From Archegozetes longisetosus (Eukaryota > Arthropoda > Arachnida > Sarcoptiformes > Trhypochthoniidae), in contig JAEMBT020000002.1 of the NCBI GenBank assembly GCA_018873245.2, positions 12,460,001-12,524,000 on the forward strand: DNA of 64,000 nt. Direction: 5' to 3'. Within the stretch, counting starts at the first letter, position 1. Every line of letters begins with the position of its first letter. Shown one piece after another: positions 24,661-38,000 of this stretch. Both the position numbers and the translations under genes were made by a program. A model generated the notes under the pieces. It was not told the origin of the DNA. It searched no databases and saw only the letters and a program-made list of their open reading frames with translations.

Positions 24661-24669
24661 TTATATATA
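24661..24669 (-). promoter_or_regulatory. TATA box of the secreted-protein gene
   Basis: Reads TATATATAA on the minus strand, ending 44 bases upstream of the ATG at 24616. With the usual 25-30 base spacing, transcription would start near 24635 and leave a leader of about 20 bases. Strong TATA boxes fit highly or tissue-specifically expressed arthropod genes. Confidence 0.6.
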
Positions 24670-27263
24670 CTTCTGAAGATTGACGCGCTCGAAAGTATAC
24701 AAAAGAAGACCTCTAAAAAATTGAATACTCAATAAATCAACTATAATTATAGGCTGATCCATTTTCTTAAGGTGATATTCGCGCAATTAACTGTCAAATT
24801 AAAACGAGCAGAACAAAAGTAAAAGTATTATAGTTTTAATTGTGAGGGTGTTATGTGCTGTTAACTTAAATAATATTAATACCTCTAATGAAGTGATGAA
24901 TATCGCGTCAAATAAAAATAAGATAACTCATTCTTTGTTACATTCCTGAGTTTCAAACAATAAAAGTTTAGATAATTAAGCTGAGTTAGATAAATAGCTC
25001 TTGTAAATATTTGAGATGTCAGTTTGATTCATGATCATCAGCACGATTCGTTCTTAAACTAATATTTGACTATAAATCTGTTTTGTAGTTAATTAGTCTT
25101 AAAATGTTATACAAGACATAAATGAATAAAGCTGTCAAGTTCTTCTCATCTTAGGTTCTAAACATTATAACGATTTAGGTTTCAATCATTAATAAAATTT
25201 ATATTCTAAAAGTTGGTGTAAAGATTGCTCACATGAAGTATTATTTAGTTACTTTATAACTACATTTGCTTAACAGCAGATACTCGCAATTGTTTCAATT
25301 CGTATAGCAGTCAGATCAATATAAAGTAATAATTGAAAGTAATAAGTAAGAACTTTTCGATCATTTGTAGGCAAACTTAAGCTGATGGTAGTACAGTGAT
25401 TCCCAAAACTTTTTTCGGGGTCTAACTGAACGTCTAGAACGTCTAATTTATGTTTTTTAAAGTCCTAAATGTGTTCATTAATAAATCTGACGCCGCGACC
25501 CACTTTTAATAGTTTTTTAAAATAATTGTACGGTCCGTAAGAAAAATTTGGCTATCCTCGTTAAGTCGCCGCCCACCATTTGGGAACCCCCGGGATAGTA
25601 AGTTCTATCTTAATAATTTAAAAATAGACTTTTTCCATTAAAATAAGATGAGGATAAAAACAAGTAAATTAGAATTTAAGCGAAATTTTCAGACAAACAC
25701 ATCACTTTCATAAGAATCGTAGAAATAAATTAGAGCACGATCTGGGTCAGTTTAGAGCAATTCTAAATGATAGCAAATAAGATACTAGTTCAGTAATTGG
25801 TCACTATCGAGAAGATGAGATAAGATCTCAAATCAGTGTTTGCATGTCATAACAAGATTCTACTTATCGTTTTTCCATTCTTTAGATCTAAAGATCCCGC
25901 ATTTATCATTGAAGAACATTAGTTTCTTTTCCAATATTATAGTTGAATATAAGGCAATTTGAAATATTTATCTTTTTGTTAAGGCAAGAAATTGTTTCTA
26001 TCAAATTATATCTTATTGAATGACATAATGCTCCCATCATCTGATTCTGAACTTTAATGTAGTCAGAATGATACACACCTGTATTACAAGAACGCATCAC
26101 AATATCTTTTCTCTAAAAACATGAATACGACCTCATATTATGACTTTATGAACGGAAACTTAAATCACTGCTTACTCTAATTTGAAAATAATATTAAGAG
26201 GTTCGTTGTTACATTATTTTAAACTATAATTTTGAAACAAATATATGTTGAAGTATTGAACTTATGGACGGTGGTTAGTGTAGGGTATTCTCTGTAAAAA
26301 TGAATAGCAAAAGTACTTCAAAACATGTTTTGTTTCAGTTAAAACTTTGCTTTTGCTAAATATTTATGAATAATAATATGAATGATCGAGAGTTTGATTC
26401 CGAACTTTCTACCAATAAAAATCATCGACAAGGGATATAAACAACAAAAGCAGTGCTTAATTATCATCAGATCACTTATATTGTTAGCAAATTTAACTCC
26501 AGAAATAATCTCCTTACTTAAACACAATTTTTGTAAATTTATTCATAAAAGATTAAATGAGTAAGTCAATTGTAAAGTTTGTTTATCGGTCAATGCATAT
26601 ATGGAGTTCTTAAAATATAGTTCTTACTTGATTTAACTATAAATCAGGCAACAGTTTATAGCCGATACCCGATATCAGCTCATTTGATTGCAAGAAGTCA
26701 CTACTAGGGGAACTTTTACTTTATGACTCATTCATCTAGTTTAAGTCGATCAAATATTTTCCTTGACGTCAATAGTGGAAGTATTTGTTTTGGTCTGAGT
26801 ATAATTTGTAACTCTTAAACCAATCAAATAGATACTCACACTTTATATTTTACATCAAATTATCAAATTTCTATTTTGCACTTGTTCATTTACATTTTCT
26901 TGGACAATTTCGAGGATTAATTGACTCTGATTTGCAGTAATGTATTTTCAATGATCATCCATTGAAAGAAAAGCATAGTTTCAAATTAATTAGAACAACA
27001 AATAAAGATTATTCAACGATTGATAAATCGAATTTGTCTCAATTAGAAAATGAATTTTGAAAGTTTGAATTTTTTTAAAAATAGTTTTATAGCTGTAAAA
27101 TTCGATTATTAACAAGTTTCTAAGATTTTTAGTACAAGAGCTTTAATTTAAAACCAACAATATATACACCGAATATATTAAATACAGTTATGTACTTCAA
27201 TTTAAAACTAAATTAAATCAAACTATTTGAGCGATAGATTTCTATGACATAACATGTCAATGA
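24670..27263. other. intergenic region with hAT-like MITE
   Basis: About 2.6 kb between two minus-strand genes. The left end is the promoter of the secreted-protein gene. The middle holds a hAT-like MITE (25394-25592). The right end, up to 27263, is the presumed 3' UTR of the J-protein gene. Frames at 25906-26100 (minus) and 26339-26564 (both strands) are short and show no family features. Confidence 0.6.
25394..25592. mobile_element. hAT-like non-autonomous element (MITE), about 199 bp
   Basis: The left end reads CAGTGATTCCCAAAAC and the right end, reverse-complemented, CGGGGGTTCCCAAATG. Eleven of the first 14 positions match, including TTCCCAAA. This resembles hAT terminal inverted repeats of the CAGNGNTTCCCAAA type. 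Flanking 8-mers TGGTAGTA (25386-25393) and GGATAGTA (25593-25600) match at 6 of 8 positions, as expected for a decayed 8-bp target duplication. The interior is GC-richer than the surroundings and has no coding capacity. It is probably an old internal-deletion derivative mobilised by a hAT transposase elsewhere. I saw no second copy in the window. Confidence 0.65.
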
Positions 27264-28258
27264 CTACTTAATTGAATCAGTTTTGGAAGGATTGTCATCT
27301 TTTGAGTGTACGTTTTTCAGTAAATTCTCTAATTGTTGATATCTGCCTTCTTGGGATGTTTCTCTAAATGTGAAAAGAAGTGCATCATGAAAATTTAATA
27401 AATTTAATTAAAATTAGAACAAGTATAATTATAATTGATTTTAGAGAATAGTTACAGAGATTTTCGTTTCATTTGTTCATATGACAATCCATTTATTCTC
27501 CACTGTTCATTCATTTCTTTTATGCGATAAATAGAAATTCTGTATTGAATATAATGTAGTAAAAAGCCACAAACCATAACGAAACCACAAATCAGTACAA
27601 TAGCAGAATTTTGGACTTTTTGAACACCTTTTACCCCATAGTAATTGTCATAAGGATTATTATAATATCTTTGATCAAAACGTCTGAACATTTGCTCGTA
27701 TTGTTGTTTTCTGATTCTTTCGTAATAGTCTCGAGGATCATATTCAGTGTAGTTATGTTTACTGCTATAATTATTGTAATAATATCTATCATAATTATTA
27801 TAGTTATTAATATTTTGTTGACTGTACTCAAAACTAGTGTTTTGATTGTATTGTTTTTGTTTCAAGTACTGATCGTAAGCTTGTCTTTCATTGTCTTTAA
27901 TAAGACAATTATACGCTTTATTAATGTCTTGAAATTTGCCTTTGATTAATCCGTCTCTGTCTTCATTTTGATTCAAATCCGGGTGAAATTTTTTGCAAAG
28001 TGTTATATACGCCAAACGAATCTCTTTATTACTACACTTTGGGTCGACTTCTAAGATCTCGTAATAATTTTTTGTTAATCTGTGTTACAACCAAACAAAA
28101 CAATCAAAATATATTGTCAATTTTCAAATCTGTTAATTTATTGAATCTAACCTTTCATTTGAAGTATGAATATTTTTGAATAGATTACAATTGATTTGTG
28201 GAAACAACAGTTGTTTGTTGCGCAAAAATTTTGATTTCTGAAGCCTTTTAACATTCAT
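27264..28258 (-). CDS. DNAJC4-like membrane-anchored J-domain protein, three exons
   Basis: Exons 28258-28152, 28079-27456 and 27363-27264 are joined across GT-AG introns of 72 and 92 bp (107 + 624 + 100 = 831 bases, 276 residues). The N-terminus is basic and free of acids up to about residue 34, so it could target mitochondria. The J domain runs from about residue 40 (NYYEILEVD) to about 108, with the HPD motif at 68-70 that stimulates Hsp70 ATPase. A Tyr/Asn-rich linker follows, then one transmembrane helix (194-213: SAIVLICGFVMVCGFLLHYI) and a short charged tail. A J domain followed by a linker and a single membrane span is the DNAJC4 plan; human DNAJC4 has about 240 residues. It is likely an organelle-membrane co-chaperone that recruits Hsp70. 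The splice between codons 35 and 37 restores ERLTKNYYE, which argues strongly for the model. Confidence 0.82.
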
Positions 28259-31033
28259 TCGGTTGAGTTTAAGTCTAAACAAAACATTAAAAAAAGAACC
28301 AAATCAAATGACTACAAATATAAATAGATTTGTGACAGAATCCTGTTTCATATAAATAAATATTACGCAATAATTTTTCTGATAAACTAAAAGTCAAGCA
28401 CCAGATCGTGCCACACGCTAACATAGCTCTCAAATTTTGAGTGAAATACAACTTTTTCTTAGTATTAAAAACACTTTGAATTAGTGCAACTTGGGCTTTC
28501 TATAAAATAATGTTGTATTGTTGTTACTCGCACTCGTGTTTACCTAAACGTAAACAGACTTACCACATAAATAGATTTTGTTGCAGCTGCAGCACGTTCT
28601 GTAGTTATGTATGCAATCACAGTTAACTTGCAATTTCATCTTGAACACAAGCTCTCAAATTATAGGTTTTACTGCTCTGCAAGCATTGTTTGCAATGAAA
28701 TATTGAATTTTTCGTAATTATTGTTATAAGTTATTGGATAATACAACTAAATCAATTATACGACCAAGTAATAATAGTCTATGGACGTATCCACAAAATA
28801 GAACAATTTGAAAAATGCTCCAAATAGAATTCAATATTTAATCGAATGATTTAAAATGTAGAGCCACACATTTATTAAAGTGATTTTAATCTAGATTTAT
28901 AGTCTAAAAATAATTGAAATGTTTAATTAGTTATTAGAAAGCTAAGAAAAGTTGTGAAATTTGTTTTGTAAGCTTTTCTTCATATCTTGATTTATGCTCG
29001 AAAGTGAAAACTAAAAAGAATGTGAACTCATTACTTCAGACAATGTTTTATTCTTTTCAATTTATGCCTCAAACTTTCGTGAATATTGATACGAACGCAA
29101 CAAATTATTTAAATTAATAATTCCAGACTTTGTAACCAAAATAATTTGAATTTAGATTTATTTCCGAATAAATTTAAAGCTGGAATCACGTGTTCGTGAC
29201 ATTAACGATTGTTTTATAGCACTAATAAATTTGGTTAAAATATATGCATCTCATTTCAATAAATAAACTCGAATATTCAATACAATTCGATAGAGAAGTA
29301 AATTTACTTGTTTAATATACATTTCGAAACGTACATTGACTTATTCTTAATTTAAAGCTTCCGCATCAGTTAGTTGTGGTATTTTTCTACTAATATTAAG
29401 CTAAACCCGAAAATATTTTATATGATTGGCAAAAGTGTCAAATTTGGCATTAATGTAATAATGTATCGACTTTAAGCCGTAATATTACTAAAGAATTGCG
29501 TGATTCAACGAGATAAAAAAATATCTATCAGCGAACGTATCATATAATTATAAAATTTTTTCTAATTCCTCTTCAACAAATTTGATTTATGCCATAAGTC
29601 GAATACTTTCTAGTCATTAAATCATTGTTTGAATGTTGAATTCTTTGATTGGTTTGTCTCTTTGTATGTCCTTTCATTAAAACTCACTTTCAGTGCTCAA
29701 AACTTGAATAAGAATAAAAGCACGAAAATTTTAACTCTTTTTCTGAAGCGATGCGGAAAAGTATTTTCCATTCAAAATAAGTGAGACGAAAAACAGTTCA
29801 ACAAATGCTATTTCAAATTGACAACCGTATTTCTTAAATATGCATCATTTTTAGAGACTCAATCGACTCGAAATAAGTTGAATTAAGCATGCATTTGAGA
29901 GAATTCAAACTGAAAAGCAGTTCAAAGAACTATTTCAATTGACTACTTATTGATCAAGTTTTTAGAAAAAGTTTTTCATATTTTAGCCCAAAACAGATTA
30001 TCTAGAGTCCATACATGTATTGAAAGATACGTTCGAAAGAAAAAAGTTATTAACTAATAGTTTTCGTGACTTAATGTTTAGTCTTTTACATATTTTAATT
30101 CCTTATTTCTGCAAAAGTTATTTAAAATTCTCAGAATATGCCATAATAGTCGAATAGTTGACTAATGATTAAGCTTAAGATCACTTACTGAAAGGTCAAA
30201 TACCCCTTAATAATCATATAAAAAATAATCATATAGTTTACTAACTGTTAATGTTCGTAACTTTAAATAACTATACTTGATGAATATAATTATGCTTGAA
30301 TGTTTTAGAGTGGCAGAATATTAGATTATGCTATGCTTCGCAGCCATAATCGGCTCAATAGGAACAAAAAGTGTCTCAGGCATAATAGTTAATAGTGATG
30401 AATAGGGTTCATATCGTTTCTTCGTAGAGAGAGTTATTTTATATAACTATTGAATCAAACAAATAAGTTTAAGTTATTTATAGATTGTATTCATTAGAAC
30501 TAGAGTTTAAAATAAACTTCATTTTAATGTAATGGATGATGATTTTGAAACAAATAAAACAGGAAGAGAACTAATTGAATGTTATCGAAGGCGTCACTCA
30601 AACCAAACCATATTAAATACTATCAAATTGACTGTTTCTCAATGTTTTCTTGTTTGTGTTCCATATAATGCAACGATCGTATGAAATCTAGATAATATCA
30701 AATATACTATGTACCATGTTTTCCATACCAATCCATCAACTCCAACGTTTCATAAAGCAAAGCTTGTTATTTTTCAAATTTATCAGAACAACTAACAATC
30801 AAATTTTATGCAACTAAACACTAACTTTCAATTAATATGACCACTTTTGAATTTTGAATTTGTTTGCTCAAATACTGCATTTGAAGGGCTGCAAAATGCA
30901 ATTATTAACAAATCTTAAATTTTTTTTCTTGTTATCCACACTTTTGGGTGATCTATCATTTAGTAATACAAATCACGTGCTATCGATATTAAAGTAATAG
31001 GAATGTTTGTTTCAGGACTTCTTTTTGCCGAAG

Positions 31034-31041
31034 TATATAAA
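31034..31041 (+). promoter_or_regulatory. possible TATA box (TATATAAA)
   Basis: A consensus TATATAAA followed 42 bases later by an ATG (31083) that opens a 30-codon hydrophobic frame, within about 300 bases that are GC-richer than the surroundings. The spacing is similar to the TATA-to-ATG distance of the secreted-protein gene. No complete gene could be built. Confidence 0.2.
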
Positions 31042-34000
31042 AATGAATATAAGGCCAATGCCTGATCTCTGCTTTTGGCGATATGAATACCTGCTGTGGT
31101 ATCAGTATTGGTATATATGGCGTTTTGTGCCTTTTAGGGCCTTATATTAGATTCTTTTGCAAGTTCAATGACTAATAATGGCTTGTGAATCTTCATTTAC
31201 TACCTATAGTTGAAGATCATTCCGTATTTGGCAAATGTGGGCTTATTTGTATTCCGTTTGCCATTGACTGGGAGTCACGTACTTCTGTTTTGTCACCCTT
31301 TATACCATTTATATGTTTTAAGTGATAATTTATTTATAGCATTCAATTTTAATATTTATAAATTAACGTCGAATTAAATAAATGGATCTTGTTTTGGAAG
31401 TATTTATTTTGATTTCTTAATCTTAATGGTTTTGAGTATTTGTATTTACGTTTGGAAGTTATGTTGAACTTAAGATGCGAGTTTTTTAGTCACTCAAAAA
31501 CTTGTGTATCACAGATACAAGTTTAAGGGTCACTAGAAAATCATGTGAAAAAATGAAGAACAGGAAGGGATCAGAATATATATTACCTGTTTAGCACAGG
31601 ATTCAGCAAACAAGTTAAAAATGCATTGAATAAATTGCAATTTGTTTCTTAGTGGATCAATTAGGATGTAGGCGAACAGCATTGCTCTAGTGGTTGATAG
31701 TGTGTAGGCATTTAGTAGTAGGTTTCACAATCATATTTTTCACAGCCAGGCAAAGGTGTGCCTTATTGTAAATACCGCACATCATCGATAGTAGAACTTC
31801 TCGATCTGATACACAATTCAAAGCATAGTTTGGTTTGTAATTAAGAAATTGTATCATAATTGCAGCTATAATCGAAAAATTGCTTTCAAAGATAGAACTC
31901 ACGCTTCAGCATAAACTGGAACTATGTTTTAATTGTTAATTAGTCCGTAGCTTAGTCTTTATTAATCACAAATACTGTTTAATGACTATTTTTGAATTCA
32001 ATTAGCAGAAGTATGGTGTTTAGCAATGATTTGATAGAAAACAGAGCCTTATTTATTCCTTAAATGATAAGTGATTTGCAATGATTATACAATGAACATA
32101 ACAAATTAATCATCAATTATGTATGACTTTTCCTTTATTAAAAATAATTCATAGTAATTTAAACTAGGATTTGCCTAATGTGTTCTATTATTCAAAGTCA
32201 AAACATACATTAAACAGGATAATAGTTGTTGTTTATTACTATATTGCTCTATTACAAAGTAAACAAACATTAATTTTTCATTTGACCAGCTTGCTTTCTA
32301 AGTGCGTTTCGAAATTTCAAAATTCACGATCAACTTAATTGTATGACAATTAGCTACGGACAGGGCGTTTCTTCCTGTAGGAGAATCAACATTTACAAAG
32401 TAAACACGAATGCTCGTAATTAAGAGTTCAACTGTATTTTAAAAATATTTGTTTGCAATAAATCCAATATCCTGTATTTTTACAAAAAAATCCACTATTT
32501 CAAGCTCTAATCAATACGGAAACTAGTCATATCTTACATTGAATAATGTTTTGTGAGTCAAATTAGTTTTGCGTTGACCGCGATCAACTATCAATAGCTA
32601 CTTTGAATTTTCAATAATATCCTCAATTGACTTGAAAAGATTTTATTTAGTATTTCGCAGAACTTATGTTGGTTTAAATCACTTATTGCATGATTAATTC
32701 ATAATAAGAATTGATCAATTATACTACTAGAACTATCTGTAAAGGAATATTAGAAATTTAAATTCGTAAGAAAGAATCTGATCAGAAGTTTCGTCTATTT
32801 TTGGAACCCAAAATTGTAGAATATGCTTAATTATTTTCCAGCAGTTTGAAGATATAGGAAATATAATTAAAGGTCGAAATGATCAAATTGCTTGAAAAAA
32901 TATGAAGCGGTCAGGCACAAAATCGTCATTTTATCGATTACCATTCATAGAGAAATTGAGGAAAACTCATTCATTGATAAAGTGATGATTTCGAAACTTC
33001 TATCGAACTAGTTATTTGGTCGATTGCACAAAATGTCTTAGGGTAGCTTTGACAAGTCAACAAAATGACAAAATCAAATTTTGGCTCTAGTACTGAACCA
33101 TGCGTTAACTCTTACAAAAATGAACCTGCTTTAAGTTTACTACATGTTTGGACTAATCGAAATATCTTATCATGAAGTTAAAGCGTTGCACATTTTAAAA
33201 ATTATTAACAGAATCCATGCTTTAATTTAACTGATCTTAATCAGATTAGACTATGATTCATGAATTCTCGATAACTAAATCGTGAGATAAATTCAATTTA
33301 TGATATTTCAACCGAAATATGGGGCTCTATTATATTTGTCGCCTGTGTTGTTGCACTCGAGCTGCACAATTTCTTTTTTATTATTGCAAAATGTGCAATA
33401 TTAGGCTACTTCTCTCCAACTTATCTTATTTATTCTACAGTAAGTTTGTTTAGTTTAGGTAAATGTCATCATAAGATATAGTACAAGCGAAAAACCGTAG
33501 TAGAGCCGAGATTGGCTTTAAGATTCGAGACAAGTAATAAGAAATAACCAATTTTCGAAAAGTATTATCAAAAACTTATTTTTTGTAAGTAATTTCAAAG
33601 AATCGATTCAATAGAAATGTTTGCGAAATGCTTGAAGATAATAATTTTCGCAGTTTATTATCAAATAAAGAAAAATAAATAAAAACCTTTCTTAAACTCC
33701 TTAAATCGATGCGTTGAAATTTCTTTAGAAAGTAAATTACAATGAAAAATAAGGTTAACGTCCCATTTATTAATTGTTTACTAACATAAACGCAGTTATA
33801 TTTATGGAATGATAGTTGGCATTGAATTACGATCGCTTACTCTAAAATACATTATCTTCACATAAAAGAATAATATATTCCGATAGTCCTGATTTTAAGC
33901 TACTTTTATTAGCACTTATTCATCATATTCACTGAATTGATCGCTGAATTTTATTTAAACGCTATTATTTAAAGTTTAAGCAGAACTCCTACTAATTTTA

Positions 34001-35060
34001 TTATAATGGTTAAGATATTAAAGATAGTAAGATAGACAATAAGAATGCTATTTTGCTCGATGTTTTCAATGAGTTTTAGCTAAATAAATATAAATTTAGA
34101 TATCAGTGCAGGCCGTTATGTGAATCCCTGCTCAAAAAAGCATCAAAACCAACAATAAGGTCAGTCATCCCAAGAATAGAAAAGGTAAAAACAAGTTGAA
34201 AGCTTCTTTAACAAGAAGTTGTGTGCGTCGGTCTCTTATAATTATACCATTGTTTGCAGCTCTCACTGTAGACTAGTTTCATTAAGAGCATATACTTATG
34301 AATAAAATAACATCTCTGGTCAAGAGCTATGATAATCTAAATGAACTCCAAATGAGCTTTAATTTCGTATTTAAAAGTGCAATAGTTTGCGTGTGAGTGA
34401 AAGAAAAAGTCGTTATGTTGCAAAAAAAATTTGAAACATTAAGTAGAGAGTATTAATCTGAAATTGCACTCTTATTTCAGTTCAGTCTAACCCTTACAGT
34501 ATTCAATGCTTGTTTTGAATTTATTATTCCACGAGGCTCATCATGATTATCTACAGATTCCCAATGAAAATCTTACTACTGTATGAAAACTTTTAACATC
34601 GAGTCACTCAAGTTTAACAACACTCAAGTTTAGAGTGCAAATATCAAAATATTTTTGTGACTTTGAAACTTAAACTGATGTTCGTATTGTTGAAATAAGT
34701 TATATGTTGAGACTTGATAAAAACCTTACTCATGAACAGGCAGGCCTTCAAAATTTATGTAAAAATTGAAATCTATGGGCCAGACCTTAGGGTATTGAGA
34801 TTAACATCTTGTTATTCCATATATACTCAGGAAAGCACTGCCAAATGTCTAATTTAAAAATATCTAATTCCTGTTTTCTGCCTATATTAGTAGATTATAT
34901 CCTTCTTATAGCATGAAAATACTCTGAATCTAATGAACTTGAGAATCACAAAATTTTATTAATAATATGGAGTTATATCTTGTTAAAAACACTGATGCAT
35001 AAAATAGTGTACAGTGACATACAATTATTTTAAACTGCAGATTCTGTTGATTCATCATTT

Positions 35061-35081
35061 AAATATGAATTATTCATATTT
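35061..35081. repeat. inverted repeat, 10-bp arms, 1-base centre
   Basis: AAATATGAAT and ATTCATATTT flank a single T. AT-rich inverted repeats are expected by chance at some rate in DNA of this composition. Confidence 0.85.
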
Positions 35082-38000
35082 AGAACTTAGCAAATCACTT
35101 AAAGGATAACCAACTCGTGGACGAAATTTTGAAGTTGAACTTTCTTTTATTTTATCAGTCAATAACATTTAAGTTCTTAGTTCTTATTAGTTGTAAGAGG
35201 GTACCGGGGTATTCGACAAAATTTGGTTAAAGACTCCAAAACTTGTAAATAGTCTCAAATGTAATGTTTAGTTGATTTTTAATTCATTTAATCTTCACTG
35301 CTATAAAATTTAAATATTTTATTCTAGTTAATATGTAAATATGAAAAATGAAGTAATCATTTTAACAAACAGTTAATTAGAGGCGATAAACGAAGGTTAT
35401 ACATATGAAATTAGACATTTCACAATATAGCTGCACATAATAATTTTCAAACTCCAGTTTTCACATTTTTTACTTTATATTTTGGAGTTCGTGCAGTCGG
35501 TAGATTTTACTTAATAAGACACTTATTCTTTGCAACGCATAAATAAGTAATATATCTATTACGTAATTATGCTTCAAGTTTGCGTCAATCGGAATATTCA
35601 GTTAATTAAAAGTCGACTCTCAAAGTTTGCCGATTGTCCGATTAATTGGAAATCGTTTTTCAGAAACAACACTCCGGTTTGTATCTAATTGTAATATTTA
35701 AAAAAATGCTAATACAATGATTACACTTATTATCTTTGAATTAAATGATTGAATCCTTACGCAATTTATCACTATGCATTCAGATAAGGATAGAATATTT
35801 TACATAATGTTAAATCGTATAGGTATTCAATCATTCAAATCAATGGCAAAAGGTTTAATTATTATATCAGTACTTTTTAATTGTACAATCTTGAACAGAC
35901 CGAAGTGTTATTCCTAAATAATATTAACATGATTCTAGATTACCCGGACAGTCGGAAAACGTTGAGGGTCAGCGAAAGTTTTTCTTGACCTAAAAGAGTG
36001 AGCACTTGTCAGAAAAAAATAATTGTCTATCGAAATTTGTAAAGAAATTTACCATTATTTGGATTAGATATAGACTGACTCGTGAGTACAGTTTAACTGG
36101 AGCAGAACATTGACCCTCTATTGTACGAAATAGTTTGTAATAAATTGACAAACCAACTCAATGACAAATTCAGAGTATTATTGTCCGATCTGTTGGATAT
36201 TTTTTATGTTAATGAGTGCTACATTATAGACTTACATTTCTGAGTTGTCCCAAATTTGAATCATAATAGAGAGAGGACATTACCGTTGAGAGTGAAGTTT
36301 ATTCTGCATCTTTTTTAGTTATGTATTGAGTGCATTCTTATTTTAATCCAATTTATTATAACGTAATATAATAATAAGAAACTAAAAAACTGAAAATAAT
36401 ATATTTTGAATCATAAAAGGCGGACGTCATTTTGACAGGATCTCAATTTATGGCATCATTCTATCACTTTTGAAAAATATGCAAGTTTAAGGCATTTCAT
36501 TTTATATTATCTTTAGCTCAATTTGAATTGACCATTTATGATTAAGTGATTTTAAAATAACTTCTTGATTATTGTGCAATATATCTGCTTAAGAAAGTCA
36601 CTAAAACTCCCCAAACCCTAAGGCACAGAAAATTTTGGTAAAAATGAGATTCGGTTCAATCTCATGAACAAAAATAACACATTTGAATAATATGATGAAT
36701 TATCTATGATCATATATTATTTTCGTTTTAATTTATCGGTTTTAGTGAATAACATAAATGTATATGACTTATAATTTTTCATTCTTATAAACTTACAACT
36801 TCTCAAGCAATCGATAGATATAATAATCAGAAGCGTATTTGCCAGTGAGAGAGCTGTCACCTTAACAAAGAATGCGAATTTGGGCCACTTTTTTCTAATA
36901 ACATTTAATAATAATAAAGGTTTGTATCGTTATTACTATTTTATTTTTTAGCTATTCAAATTCAGGTCATTTGATTGTGAAACGTGTTCGGTTCAGTAGC
37001 ACATCATTATATCTATTGCTCGAATGCAGACAACATCAAATATAAGATTATTGACAATGTTTATCATCATCTAATAAAAATACACAACTTATGCAACAAA
37101 TATAATCCGCTCATTATTACTAAAAACAAGTGTGCATTAGATCCAGTTTATGCTTGTTTTGCTATCATATAATTGCTTGCAAAAAGTTTCAAATAATATA
37201 CTTTGAATATCTATTTGGCTCAAATTATTCAAAGTATTCTTCCGAAAATAACGGTTTAGATGATTTTTTAAAAGTCTTAGGTCAAGGTCTGAATTACGAT
37301 TTAAACTTAAACTGTTATGATGTTATCCCACATAAAATAATACATTTTGGCATCAAATAATGTTATGCTTATTGATGCCATCAACTTGAATATCGGTTTT
37401 ATTTTATGATTTTAATCTGTATTCAATTTATTATTGGTATTTGTTTGACGTACGTTACTTCTCCGTAACTGCTTTTATCGTACATAAAATTACAAACTCG
37501 TCAAATTTTTTCTCCATCATAATAGTCATTAAAATACTTTAGTTTTCCAAATGAAATAGATCTAAACCGGAGAATGGAGGTCCGATAAAATTTAATCTTA
37601 TAATATAGTGATCTTCTTTATAGAAAATTGTTCTACTGAATTAATAGTTTGAAATTTATATCTGAAACCACGAACCAAATAGGGAAAGATTCTGCAAATA
37701 TCTATTACAGAATTCATGCTGTTATGAGCGTTTGGGCGTATTTGTGAACTTGCTATTAAGATGAAAGATACAAAGTTGTCGGTGGGAAACGAAGTTTGCT
37801 TCTAAGGCCGAAATGCAACTTACCTAAAGTTTGTTTAGCAATAAATATAAGTAAAAAAGTACATAAGATTTCTTAATACTCGAAATTAGTTTCAGGGCGT
37901 TATAACTTATTATTTGACTGAACCTCGAAAGTTTGTCTAAAACATTTAAAAGTACTTTTGTGTTATATGGTATTAACTTCTAACCTGATGGGTCACACAC

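Noticed and set aside
31687-31902. 71-codon minus-strand frame with several Cys
   Set aside because: Starts with GTG, lacks an ATG near its beginning, and has no splice or promoter support.
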